Assembly (NCBI GenBank): GCA_035461385.1
Contig: DATHVI010000047.1
Coordinates: 1-15,633 of the forward strand
Direction: 5' to 3'
DNA from: DATHVI01 sp035461385
GTDB taxonomy: Bacteria; Actinomycetota; Thermoleophilia; Solirubrobacterales; 70-9
Length of the DNA: 15,633 nucleotides
A program made the translations under genes and the position numbers. Of the stretch, positions 1 through 6,421 are shown in pieces. Position 1 is the first letter of the stretch. The number at the start of each line of letters is the position of its first letter. The notes under the pieces were generated by a model. That model saw only the letters and a list, made by a program, of their open reading frames with translations, had not been told where the DNA came from and ran no database searches.

Positions 1-266
1 AGCGGCTCGGTCTGCGCGCTGCCCGAGACGCCGCGTGCGAGCTCGCTCGGCATCGTCGACTGCGAAGTGAACGGTCCTTCGACCCCGCGCGGCACGACCC
101 ACCGGTCGGCGCCAATCGCTTCCGTTGTCTCACGCGCCTCCTCGCGGAATCCCGCGCTCATCCCGGAGAGCACGAGGGCGAGCCCGAACGCCAGCCCCGC
201 GCCGACGACAGCGATCGCGAATTGGCGCAGCCGGAACTGTAGGTCGCGGAGAGTGATCGTCCACAT
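1..266 (-). CDS. ABC transporter permease, FtsX/MacB type (N-terminal part, cut by window edge)
   Basis: Only the first 88 residues are visible; the gene runs off the left edge. The protein begins MWTITLRDLQFRLRQF, followed by a single strongly hydrophobic helix (about residues 17-36) and then a periplasmic-type segment with GADRWVVPRG. This layout (short cytoplasmic start, first membrane helix, large extracytoplasmic domain) is typical of MacB/LolC/FtsX-family permeases, which couple to an ATPase and act on substrates at the outer face of the membrane rather than transporting in the classical way. The ATG at 264-266 is preceded by GAGGGGAG with a 7-nt spacer, and an in-frame stop lies only 36 nt upstream, so the start is secure. 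The matching ATPase should lie to the left of the window. The substrate cannot be judged. Family call is fairly sure, function is not. Confidence 0.7.
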   Translation of the reverse strand, partial: MWTITLRDLQFRLRQFAIAVVGAGLAFGLALVLSGMSAGFREEARETTEAIGADRWVVPRGVEGPFTSQSTMPSELARGVSGSAQTEP

Positions 267-639
267 TCGGAGGCTCCCCTCTTTGCTTCGACGCTTCGCT
301 CATTTCGCCAATCGCTCCTGAAGCGCCGGGATCCAGCTATCGGACCACCGTCAGCGACGTGCTCTGCGCGCCCGGCGGTGTCGAGACGGGGGGTTCCGTG
401 GTCCTCGTACCTGTCTCCACGCTAGGACGCCGCTCGGCGCTGCGCATCGTGGCGGACCCCGGGTTCGGCATCCGTGCTGAGTACAGACTCGCTCGTCATC
501 GAGGATCGATTCAACCGGGACGATGGGGACGACGACTCCCTCCCCGACCATCACGCGATACGCTGCCGGTGATCTACCCCGCTGGCTAGCACGTGCGCGC
601 TGGCGGGCGGGGGCTACCGCAGCGAACCGGGAGTACTGC
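267..639. other. Intergenic region between divergent genes, no gene recognised
   Basis: This 373-nt stretch separates the minus-strand ABC permease from the plus-strand membrane-protein pair, so it should contain promoters for both directions. Short open frames exist on both strands, but none has a convincing ribosome-binding site or a protein-like composition. The frame of the downstream plus gene stays open back to an ATG at 523. The predicted residues there are Arg/Ala/Pro-rich and do not resemble the membrane protein that follows, so I treat them as untranslated. I could not identify a convincing -35/-10 pair, operator or terminator. Confidence 0.5.
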
Positions 640-1152
640 GTGGAGCTGACTGGACGAGAGTTCTGGACCCTGGCTCACGGGCTGTTCCTGGGCGGGGCGT
701 TCCTGCTCGCCTTCGCCGGCGGGCTCGCCGAGTTCTACAGCCTGCGGCCGGCACTGGTGACGCCTGGGGAGGTGAAGCGGCGAACCCGCCGACTGGTCGC
801 CGGGACCAGCGGAATGGCGGTGATCGCCTGGGCGACCGTAATCACCGGCACCTGGGTCGCGTATCCCTGGTACCGCGAGGACGTGCCCGAGAGCCCCCGC
901 TCGGAGCTGCTCGCCGATCCCGACACCGAGAGCTGGCATACGTTCGGGATGGAGTGGAAGGAGCACGTCGCGTGGATCGCGCCGATGCTCGCCACCGCGG
1001 CGGCGGTGATCGTCCTCTATGAGCGACAGGACCTGATCAGGAACCAGGCGGCCCGGCGGCTCGCGATCGGGGTCTTCATTGCCGCGTTCGTGACCGCTGC
1101 GATCGCCGGCATCCTCGGGGCGCTGATCACGAAGAAGGCTCCGATCACCTAG
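640..1152 (+). CDS. Four-helix integral membrane protein, family not recognised
   Basis: I do not recognise this 170-residue protein. It has four predicted membrane helices at about residues 8-32, 52-74, 110-126 and 139-163, with a polar extramembrane loop (about 75-108) rich in Pro, Asp, Glu and Trp. His13 lies in helix 1 and His109 at the start of helix 3 (WKEHVAW), with His100 just before. Such a pairing could bind heme or metal, but that is inference only. I chose the GTG start at 640 because GGGAG lies 6 nt upstream and the protein then starts with MELTGREFWTLAHG, directly before the first helix. An ATG at 523 in the same frame would add 39 unpromising residues. The next gene starts 15 nt downstream, so the two very likely form one operon. 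Confidence 0.7.
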   Translation: MELTGREFWTLAHGLFLGGAFLLAFAGGLAEFYSLRPALVTPGEVKRRTRRLVAGTSGMAVIAWATVITGTWVAYPWYREDVPESPRSELLADPDTESWHTFGMEWKEHVAWIAPMLATAAAVIVLYERQDLIRNQAARRLAIGVFIAAFVTAAIAGILGALITKKAPIT

Positions 1153-1167
1153 GCGAGAGGAATCTCG

Positions 1168-1551
1168 GTGGAAGCTCGTTCACAGGCACCTGAACCGGCG
1201 GAGGAACCGGCCCGCGCCGGGCAGTTCGAGGCGGCGGCGAAGCCCTCGGGGCCGATTGCCGCGGTCGTGATCGCGGCGGGAATCGGGGCGCTGGTGCTCG
1301 CGATCCTCACCGTCTGGGGGGAGGCCAACGAGGGCTTCAAGGACTCGCTCGCCTACAACGATCGGGTCGGTCCGCTGGCGGGCAAGACGATCTGGGCCGC
1401 GGTCGCGTTCGTGGTCAGCTGGGGCGCGCTCACAGTCGGCCTTCGTAACCGGCAGGTGAGCCTCACCGCGGCAACGGTCGTCACCCTCCTCCTCCTCGCA
1501 CTCGGCTATCTCGGCACCTTCGCGCCCTTCTTCGAGCTCTTCGCCGAGTAG
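1168..1551 (+). CDS. Three-helix membrane protein, partner of the preceding gene, family not recognised
   Basis: This 127-residue protein has a charged Ala/Glu/Pro-rich N-terminal tail (residues 1-28) and then helices at about 29-49, 70-91 and 98-120. The loop between helices 1 and 2 contains NDRVGPLAGKT, which looks like a conserved signature, but I cannot attach it to a named family. The GTG start at 1168 has GAGAGG 7 nt upstream. Only 15 nt separate it from the stop of the preceding gene, so both are probably co-transcribed and may form one membrane complex. It converges with the minus-strand SHOCT gene, with a 36-nt gap. Coding status is well supported by the ribosome-binding site and membrane pattern; function is unknown. 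Confidence 0.7.
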   Translation: MEARSQAPEPAEEPARAGQFEAAAKPSGPIAAVVIAAGIGALVLAILTVWGEANEGFKDSLAYNDRVGPLAGKTIWAAVAFVVSWGALTVGLRNRQVSLTAATVVTLLLLALGYLGTFAPFFELFAE

Positions 1552-1587
1552 CGCACTGCCCTGAGAGTGGTCTTGCGCAAGGGGACG

Positions 1588-1929
1588 TCAGCCACCTGCC
1601 CCTGGCGGCTCCGTCGTTGGAGCGTCTTTCTTGCCGAGAACCTCCCGGCGCGCGCGGTACTCCTCAACGGAGATTGCGCCCTCGGCGAACCGCCGCTCGA
1701 GGATCGCGGTCGGTGTCTCACTTCGACCTCCTTGCTGGCCGTCTCCCCGCCAGCCATAGAAGGCGCCGCGGGTCAGTAAGACGATCCCGAGGATGACCGC
1801 TCCCCAGAAGAGCACCATCAGGGCCACCATCACGATCATCCAACCGGTGCCGACGTCGTCGCCGTGCATGCCCCAGGTGTCGGCGAGGGGAATGCCAAAG
1901 CCAGTAGCGATTTCCAGGGCGGGAATCAT
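1588..1929 (-). CDS. SHOCT-domain membrane protein
   Basis: The protein has 113 residues. A short N-terminal segment containing WGMHGDD is followed by one strong membrane helix (about 29-53), a Gly/Gln-rich linker, and a C-terminal SHOCT domain (about 73-98) with the pattern ILERRFAEGAISVEEYRARR. SHOCT is a short helical module usually found at protein C-termini and thought to mediate oligomerisation. Small one-helix SHOCT proteins of this shape often occur near metal-handling genes, but nothing here proves that link. The ATG at 1927-1929 is preceded by an excellent AGGAGAAGG site. It is the last of four short minus-strand genes starting at 2962, although a 141-nt gap separates it from the previous gene, so it may have its own promoter. 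Confidence 0.8.
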   Translation of the reverse strand: MIPALEIATGFGIPLADTWGMHGDDVGTGWMIVMVALMVLFWGAVILGIVLLTRGAFYGWRGDGQQGGRSETPTAILERRFAEGAISVEEYRARREVLGKKDAPTTEPPGAGG

Positions 1930-1958
1930 TTCCTTCTCCTCTTAGTCTTCATCTGCTG

Positions 1959-2057
1959 GGGAGCCGGCCATTCGGGCTGCCGCCTCGTCGGAGGACCCGG
2001 CCTTCCGGTTGTCCCGCAGCTGGCACCTGTTGTTTGCGCCGATCGCGGCCGGCTCCC
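1959..2057. repeat. 11-bp inverted repeat spanning the gap upstream of the SHOCT gene
   Basis: GGGAGCCGGCC at 1959-1969 and its exact complement GGCCGGCTCCC at 2047-2057 enclose 77 nt, almost filling the gap between the SHOCT gene and the stop of the gene before it. In a minus-strand transcript it could close a long stem-loop ahead of the SHOCT ribosome-binding site. In such GC-rich DNA a chance match of this length is possible. Confidence 0.35.
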
Positions 2058-2070
2058 TTTCCCATTTCGC

Positions 2071-2349
2071 TCAAGCGGCATGACCGACCGCCTGAGTCGC
2101 GGAAGCCTCGCCCGGTGGCTCGGCTCCGCCCGTCACCTCGCGCTCCTCGAGGAGCTCGAGGGTTCGAGTGGTGTTCGCCCGGACCTCCTCGATGCCCCGC
2201 ATCATCCGCTTGGGCGGGAAGTCCTCGGGCATCCGCTCGAACATGGCCTCGCACCGCGCCATCAGGCGCTCATGCAGCTTCGGGCCGAGCGCCCGCGCAA
2301 CCACCACGCCGACGCCGGAGAGAGCGGCGCCAATCAATATCCGTCGCAT
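2071..2349 (-). CDS. Small protein with one N-terminal membrane helix, unknown function
   Basis: This 92-residue protein starts MRRILIGAALSGVGVVVARA, a positively charged start plus one hydrophobic helix (about residues 4-20). A basic and amphipathic region follows, with a Met-rich stretch (MARCEAMFERM, KRMMRG) and a probable helix ending in TRTLELLEEREV. The tail is Gly/Ala/Pro-rich. The ribosome-binding site decides the start: AGGAGG at 2358-2363 lies 8 nt upstream of the ATG at 2347-2349. The upstream in-frame GTG at 2356-2358 overlaps that site and cannot use it. No family is recognised; the protein is probably tail-out and membrane-anchored. The end of the preceding gene overlaps its 5' end by about 80 nt in another frame. 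Confidence 0.65.
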   Translation of the reverse strand: MRRILIGAALSGVGVVVARALGPKLHERLMARCEAMFERMPEDFPPKRMMRGIEEVRANTTRTLELLEEREVTGGAEPPGEASATQAVGHAA

Positions 2350-2668
2350 CCTCTTCACCTCCTAAGCTTGGGTTTCGCCGCTGGAATCCCTCGGTTCGCG
2401 CCTCGGGATCAGGGCGTGCGAAGGGATCCCTGACGTCGCACCACCAGCTCCGCCCCGCGGACATCGATCCAGCCATCGTGGCCATCATCGCCATGCACGC
2501 GACCATCATCGCCAGCGGGATCAGGGCGAGCAGCACCGACCACGTGGTCGGGGCGGCAGCGGCGACCACGGTCGCAGCTGCCGCCGCGACGCCAGCGACG
2601 AACGCAGCCGCCGCCAGCGGCCTGTGCCGTGAGATTGAGCCGTCGGCGGTGAATGGGGCCGTAGCCAT
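2270..2668 (-). CDS. Small two-helix membrane protein, C-terminal end uncertain
   Basis: The first 70 residues look like a genuine membrane protein, with helices at about 17-39 (Ala/Val-rich) and 44-66, the second notably Met-rich (MMVACMAMMATMAGSM). The ATG at 2666-2668 has AGGAGA 8 nt upstream. The remaining 60 residues are Arg/Gly/Asp-rich and look like a frame read beyond the natural end. The last 80 nt run into the coding start of the next gene and over its strong ribosome-binding site. Either a long overlap is real or a frameshift (natural or from sequencing) has removed an earlier stop between about 2360 and 2450. Total predicted length is 132 residues. No named family is recognised. 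It sits 48 nt after the DUF2892 gene and probably shares its transcript. Confidence 0.5.
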   Translation of the reverse strand: MATAPFTADGSISRHRPLAAAAFVAGVAAAAATVVAAAAPTTWSVLLALIPLAMMVACMAMMATMAGSMSAGRSWWCDVRDPFARPDPEARTEGFQRRNPSLGGEEDATDIDWRRSLRRRRGGCAGARPEAA

Positions 2669-2716
2669 CTCACTCTTCTCCTATCCGACCTGGTCGACCT
2701 TGCCTCGCTCCCCCAA

Positions 2717-2962
2717 CTAGGCGTGACCGCCGCGTAGGCGATGGCCGACGCGATGCAGTCCACGCGGGTGGGTGGAGATGCCGATAAGGACGTAGGTCGG
2801 GCAGAGCCCCGTGGCAGCCGTGGCGAGCATGATGCCGGCGACGACGAAGAGGATGATCCCTCCGACCGTGCCCGCGCCGAGAATCAACGCAGCCACGATC
2901 GCTGCCGGCACCACGAACAAGACCCGAATGCCGCGGTCAAGCGCGCCCATATTCCGGATCAT
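2717..2962 (-). CDS. DUF2892 / YgaP-like transmembrane protein
   Basis: The 81-residue protein matches the DUF2892 (YgaP transmembrane domain) pattern: N-terminal RNMGALDRGIRV, two helices (about 13-30 and 33-50), then a small-residue turn and GLCPTYVLIGIST near the end. In E. coli YgaP this hairpin anchors a rhodanese domain; stand-alone copies are common and their role is unknown. The tail after the domain is His-rich (His65, 70, 74, 80), unusual for the family and possibly metal-binding, which is inference. The ATG at 2960-2962 is preceded by AAGGAG with about 7 nt spacing. It heads the run of four short minus-strand genes. Confidence 0.85.
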   Translation of the reverse strand: MIRNMGALDRGIRVLFVVPAAIVAALILGAGTVGGIILFVVAGIMLATAATGLCPTYVLIGISTHPRGLHRVGHRLRGGHA

Positions 2963-3075
2963 CGTGGGCTCCTTCCGTTGAACCGATCAACGATCGCATC
3001 GCCGCTCGCCACTGACAACGGGGTCCAGTACGGGAGCTCCATCGGTGCTCGGTACGGAGGTGGGCAGCCGCAAAG

Positions 3076-3120
3076 GGAGCCGAAAGCTCCGCGTAGCGAG
3101 CGATGCGGACTTGCCGCATC
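3076..3120 (-). terminator. Two adjacent hairpins downstream of the six-helix gene, possible terminator
   Basis: GATGCGG(ACTTG)CCGCATC at 3102-3120 is a perfect 7-bp stem. GGAGC(CGAAA)GCTCC at 3076-3090 is a 5-bp stem. On the minus strand the second is followed by CTTTG, only a token T-run. Together they lie 81 nt past the stop of the six-helix gene and about 110 nt before the DUF2892 start, where a terminator would make sense. They may instead be leader structure of the DUF2892 transcript. Confidence 0.3.
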
Positions 3121-3200
3121 CCTGGGCCCCCACCCCCATCGCCGCGTCGTCGCTCAGGCAGGAGGGTCGGCGCCCCGATAGCGGCCGCCCATTGGACCGG

Positions 3201-3881
3201 CTACGTGGCTGCGTCGGGCGGCCGGGCCTGTCCCGCGTCCTCCCACAGGCGATCGACGGCGTCAAACCGCGCGAACAGCGTCACGCTGATGATCAGAACC
3301 CAGCTTGCGGAGAGAATCGCGGCGAAGAATCCGACTAGCGGAACGAGCGCCAGCACGCCGAGAACGACGGCAGCCCAGCCAAGGAACGGCGCGAAGAAGC
3401 GACGACCTCGCACCAGAGCCACGCCGCTCGCCAATACAAAGGCCGATAACCCGATCACGTACGGATAGAAGCTCCAGCCGTCGAGCGCGTTGAGCGACTG
3501 CAGCGCCTCGTCGGAGAACTCGGAAGTCTGGGCGGCCTCGGCGAGCGCAGCGTGGATGAGCGCCTGCACGGCGAGACCTGTCGCCGCGACCACCGCTCCC
3601 GCCATAGCGACGTTCGCCGACAGCCGCCCAGAGGGATGCAGGCGCCTGAGTACGGCGCGGAAGTACCCGGCGAAGAACAGCAGGGGGACGGCCCCGAGCG
3701 CGACAAGGAAGGCGGCGATCTGATGCTGAGTCTCGCTGTCGTAGCTCTCCCTGATTTCGCCGCCGAGCGCATGGTGGTCGGGCGTATCGCCGGCGACCAG
3801 GTAACCCGCAACCACCAGCACTACCCACAGGGCTCCAAGGAGCGGCACGAATCTGAGCCCCAGCGTGCTCCGCCCGTCCAT
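3201..3881 (-). CDS. Six-helix integral membrane protein, unknown function (DUF4386-like?)
   Basis: With the start used here the protein has 226 residues and about six membrane helices: 9-30, 53-75, 91-113, 138-157, 163-188 and 191-205. A loop after helix 1 carries DHHALGGEIRESYDSETQHQ, and SFYPYVIGL begins helix 4. The overall layout recalls DUF4386-type hypothetical membrane proteins of actinobacteria, but I cannot confirm that. The reading frame stays open to an ATG at 3965. I prefer the ATG at 3879-3881 (MDGRSTLGLRF) because it directly precedes helix 1, while the upstream extension is basic and unstructured. Neither start has a strong ribosome-binding site. The gene lies downstream of pilC, after a gap of 130-odd nt containing inverted-repeat sequence (GCAGGCC at 3968-3974 with GGCCTGC at 3996-4002) that could end the pilus transcript. 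Confidence 0.7.
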   Translation of the reverse strand: MDGRSTLGLRFVPLLGALWVVLVVAGYLVAGDTPDHHALGGEIRESYDSETQHQIAAFLVALGAVPLLFFAGYFRAVLRRLHPSGRLSANVAMAGAVVAATGLAVQALIHAALAEAAQTSEFSDEALQSLNALDGWSFYPYVIGLSAFVLASGVALVRGRRFFAPFLGWAAVVLGVLALVPLVGFFAAILSASWVLIISVTLFARFDAVDRLWEDAGQARPPDAAT

Positions 3882-4013
3882 CGAGTGCAGTATCCCGCTT
3901 CTCGGTGCGATACAGCGCTTCCGCCCCGCCAATACCAGGCCCATGAAGTCGCCGAGGGCCGTCATAGGCAGGCCGGACGGACCAACCGGGAACGAGGCCT
4001 GCAGCCGGCCGTC

Positions 4014-5246
4014 CTAGCGGATGTTGTCGTACATGCTGAAGATCGGCAGGTACATCGCGATCACGATCACGCCGACGACGCCGCCGACGAACATGATCAT
4101 CACCGGCTCGATCAGGGAGGTCAGCGCCTTGATCTTGGCGTCGACCTCGGCCTCGTAGAAGTCGGCGACCTTCTCGAGCATCGTCTCGAGCTGACCGGAG
4201 TCCTCGCCGACCGAGACCATGTGCGAGACCATCGCCGGGAAGACGTCGTTGTCCTCGAGCGGCTTCGCGATCGTGCCGCCGCCCTTCACCGAGCGGTAGA
4301 CATCGTCCATCGCCCCCTCGACGACAGCGTTGCCGGCGGTCTGGCCGGAGATCTCGATCGACTGGAGCACCGGCACGCCCGAGGAGATCGAGCCGGCGAA
4401 GGTCCGCGACCAGCGCGCCAGCGCGACCTTCTGGACGACATCGCCGATGTGGGCCGGAATCCGCAGCTTGATCCGATCCCACTGCAGGCGTCCGCGCCTG
4501 CTCTTCTTCCAGCGCAGGAAGCCATAGGCGGAGAGCAGGATCGACGGGATCAGGATGAACCACTTGCCGGTGATCACGTCCGAGACTCCGACCACCGCCT
4601 GGGTGAGGATCGGCAGCGAGGCATCCGAGCCGGTCTCGGCGGCGATCTCCTCGAAGATGCCGACGAAGACCGGGACGATGAACGCGACCACGGCGATCAT
4701 CACCACCAGCGCCAGCCCGAAGACGACCGCCGGGTACATCATCGCCGACTTCACCTGGCGGCGGAGGGCGTCGATCTTCTCGAGCTGGTAGGCGACCCGG
4801 TCAAGCGACTCCTCGAGCCGACCCGAGCCCTCCCCGGCCTCGACCATCGAGCGATAGAGCGGATCGAAGACGCCGGGCTGGGACTCCATCGCGGCGGCGA
4901 GCGAGCTGCCGGCCTCGACGTTCTCGCGAACCCGGGTCACGGCCTCCTTGAGCATCTGGTCCTCGGTCTGGTCCTCGAGGGTGTAGAGCGAGCGCAGCAT
5001 CGGCATTCCGGCCGCGATCAGGGTCGCGAACTGGCGTGAGAACACCGACAGCGCGCGAAGGTCGACGCTCTTGAACCGCTGCAGGATCGACTCGAGCTTG
5101 AACGTCTCCCGGCTCTCGGTGACGTCGAGGACGATCAGCCCGCGCTGGCGGAGCTGCTCGGTGACGGCGGCCTTCGACGGCGCCTCGAGCTGCCCCCGGG
5201 ACGGGACCCCTGCGACGTCGACGGCGCGGAAGGCGAAGCTGCCCAT
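4014..5246 (-). CDS. pilC: Type IV pilus inner-membrane platform protein PilC (type II secretion F family)
   Basis: This 410-residue protein is the platform on which the PilB and PilT ATPases act to assemble and withdraw pili. It contains two T2SSF domains (about residues 66-189 and 269-391), each opening with the family motif: FSRQFATLIAAGMPMLRSL at 69-87 and RWSRTFAGSISSGVPVLQSI from 278. Acidic-glycine turns of the type GEGSGRLEESL (138 on) and GEDSGQLETML (347 on) also mark each repeat. Membrane helices are at about 171-195, 225-245 and 378-402. Length is normal for the family. Only 9 nt separate it from the pilT stop, and the ribosome-binding site there is weak, so translation is probably coupled to pilT. 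No other pilus gene follows. Confidence 0.95.
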   Translation of the reverse strand: MGSFAFRAVDVAGVPSRGQLEAPSKAAVTEQLRQRGLIVLDVTESRETFKLESILQRFKSVDLRALSVFSRQFATLIAAGMPMLRSLYTLEDQTEDQMLKEAVTRVRENVEAGSSLAAAMESQPGVFDPLYRSMVEAGEGSGRLEESLDRVAYQLEKIDALRRQVKSAMMYPAVVFGLALVVMIAVVAFIVPVFVGIFEEIAAETGSDASLPILTQAVVGVSDVITGKWFILIPSILLSAYGFLRWKKSRRGRLQWDRIKLRIPAHIGDVVQKVALARWSRTFAGSISSGVPVLQSIEISGQTAGNAVVEGAMDDVYRSVKGGGTIAKPLEDNDVFPAMVSHMVSVGEDSGQLETMLEKVADFYEAEVDAKIKALTSLIEPVMIMFVGGVVGVIVIAMYLPIFSMYDNIR

Positions 5247-5255
5247 GGCGATCGC

Positions 5256-6350
5256 CTACGCGGCGCGGGCCTGCATCGTCGGCATCCCCGCCGCTCCTCC
5301 GAGGATGCGCTTGAGCTCTTCGGGGACGGCGGCACGCTGCTCGGCGAGGGAACGGGTGATCTTGCCCATCCGCACGAGCTGGGCGAGGTGGCCGTCCATC
5401 GTCTGCATCCCGATCGAGCCCGAGGTCTGGATCGCGGAGTAGATCTGGTGCGTCTTTCCCTCGCGGATCAGGTTGCGGACCGCGGGAGTCGGGATCAGGA
5501 CCTCCGAGGCGCAGACCCGGTTCGCGCCGTCGGCGGTCGGAAGGAGCTGCTGGGTGACGATCCCCTGGAGCGCGATCGAGAGCTGCATCCTCACCTGCTG
5601 CTGCTGGTGGGGCGGAAAGACGTCGATGATCCGGTCGACGGTCTGGGACGTCGACTGGGTGTGCAGGGTGGCGAACACGAGGTGCCCGGTCTCGGCCGCG
5701 GTGAGCGCGGTCGAGATCGTCTCGAGATCGCGCATCTCGCCGACCAGGATCACGTCGGGGTCCTGGCGCAGCGCCGCCTTGAGCGCCGCCGAGAAGCTGG
5801 TCGCGTCGGCGCCGATCTCGCGCTGGTTGACGATGCACCCCTGGTGGCGGTGGAGGAACTCGATCGGGTCCTCGATCGTCAGGATGTGATCCTCGCGCTC
5901 GCGGTTGATCAGGTCGACCATCGACGCGAGCGTCGTCGACTTGCCCGAGCCGGTCGGACCGGTGACGAGCACGAACCCCCGCGGCTTGCGGGTGAACTCC
6001 TCGAGCACCATCGGCAGCCCGAGCGACTCGAGGCTCGCGATCTCGTTCGGGATGTGGCGGAAGGCGGCCGAGATCGCGCCGCGCTGGAAGTAGCAGTTGA
6101 CCCGGAAGCGGGCGACGCCCGGGATCGCGTAGGCGAAGTCGAGCTGCTGCTCGTTCTCGAACCGCTTCCGCTGAGCGTCGTTGAGGATCGAGTACACGAC
6201 CTCGCGGGTGTCCTGCGCGGCCAGCGGCTCGTAGCCCTCGATCGGGGTGATCTTCCCGCGGATCCGAATCGCCGGCGGGTACCCCGGCGTCAGGTGCACG
6301 TCGGAGGCGTGCTCCTGGACCATGCGGGTGAGTACAGATGCGAAGTCCAT
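5256..6350 (-). CDS. pilT: Type IV pilus retraction ATPase PilT
   Basis: The 364-residue length fits PilT, a hexameric cytoplasmic ATPase that powers pilus disassembly in twitching, DNA uptake and surface sensing. Visible motifs are SDVHL (16-20) in the N-terminal domain, Walker A GPTGSGKST (131-139), Asp box ILTIEDPIE (156-164), Walker B DPDVILVGEMRD (197-208) and His box TGHLVFATLHT (221-231). The retraction-specific signature AVRNLIREGKTHQIYSAIQ (290 onward) separates PilT from PilB. Like other PilT proteins it lacks the long N-terminal MshEN region and the zinc cysteines of PilB. The ATG at 6350 has no clear Shine-Dalgarno; a 7-bp inverted repeat ends 3 nt before it. The gene sits between pilB and pilC. 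Confidence 0.96.
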   Translation of the reverse strand: MDFASVLTRMVQEHASDVHLTPGYPPAIRIRGKITPIEGYEPLAAQDTREVVYSILNDAQRKRFENEQQLDFAYAIPGVARFRVNCYFQRGAISAAFRHIPNEIASLESLGLPMVLEEFTRKPRGFVLVTGPTGSGKSTTLASMVDLINREREDHILTIEDPIEFLHRHQGCIVNQREIGADATSFSAALKAALRQDPDVILVGEMRDLETISTALTAAETGHLVFATLHTQSTSQTVDRIIDVFPPHQQQQVRMQLSIALQGIVTQQLLPTADGANRVCASEVLIPTPAVRNLIREGKTHQIYSAIQTSGSIGMQTMDGHLAQLVRMGKITRSLAEQRAAVPEELKRILGGAAGMPTMQARAA

Positions 6351-6353
6351 CGT

Positions 6354-6391
6354 GCGGTTAGATCGTCCGTTGGCCGCCGAGCCTTAACCGC
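6354..6391 (-). promoter_or_regulatory. Inverted repeat directly in front of the pilT start codon
   Basis: GCGGTTA (6354-6360) and TAACCGC (6385-6391) form a perfect 7-bp stem with a 24-nt loop inside the 71-nt pilB-pilT gap. In the minus-strand mRNA the stem ends 3 nt before the pilT ATG, and no good Shine-Dalgarno is visible. The structure could therefore limit pilT translation or mark a processing site. A role is inference. Confidence 0.4.
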
Positions 6392-6421
6392 AGGCGCCCG
6401 AGCCTGGACGCCACGGCCCTG

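Noticed and set aside
523..639. N-terminal extension of the four-helix gene to the ATG at 523
   Set aside because: The added 39 residues lack membrane or conserved character, while the GTG at 640 has a good ribosome-binding site at correct spacing.
1572..1581. 10-nt palindrome CTTGCGCAAG in the gap between convergent genes as a terminator
   Set aside because: Five-base arms with no loop and no T-run; too short to support a terminator or operator call.
3262..4563. Minus-strand open frame (433 codons) across pilC and the six-helix gene in another frame
   Set aside because: Overlaps the end of pilC, whose family motifs are in a different frame; Arg-rich composition is typical of an out-of-frame reading.
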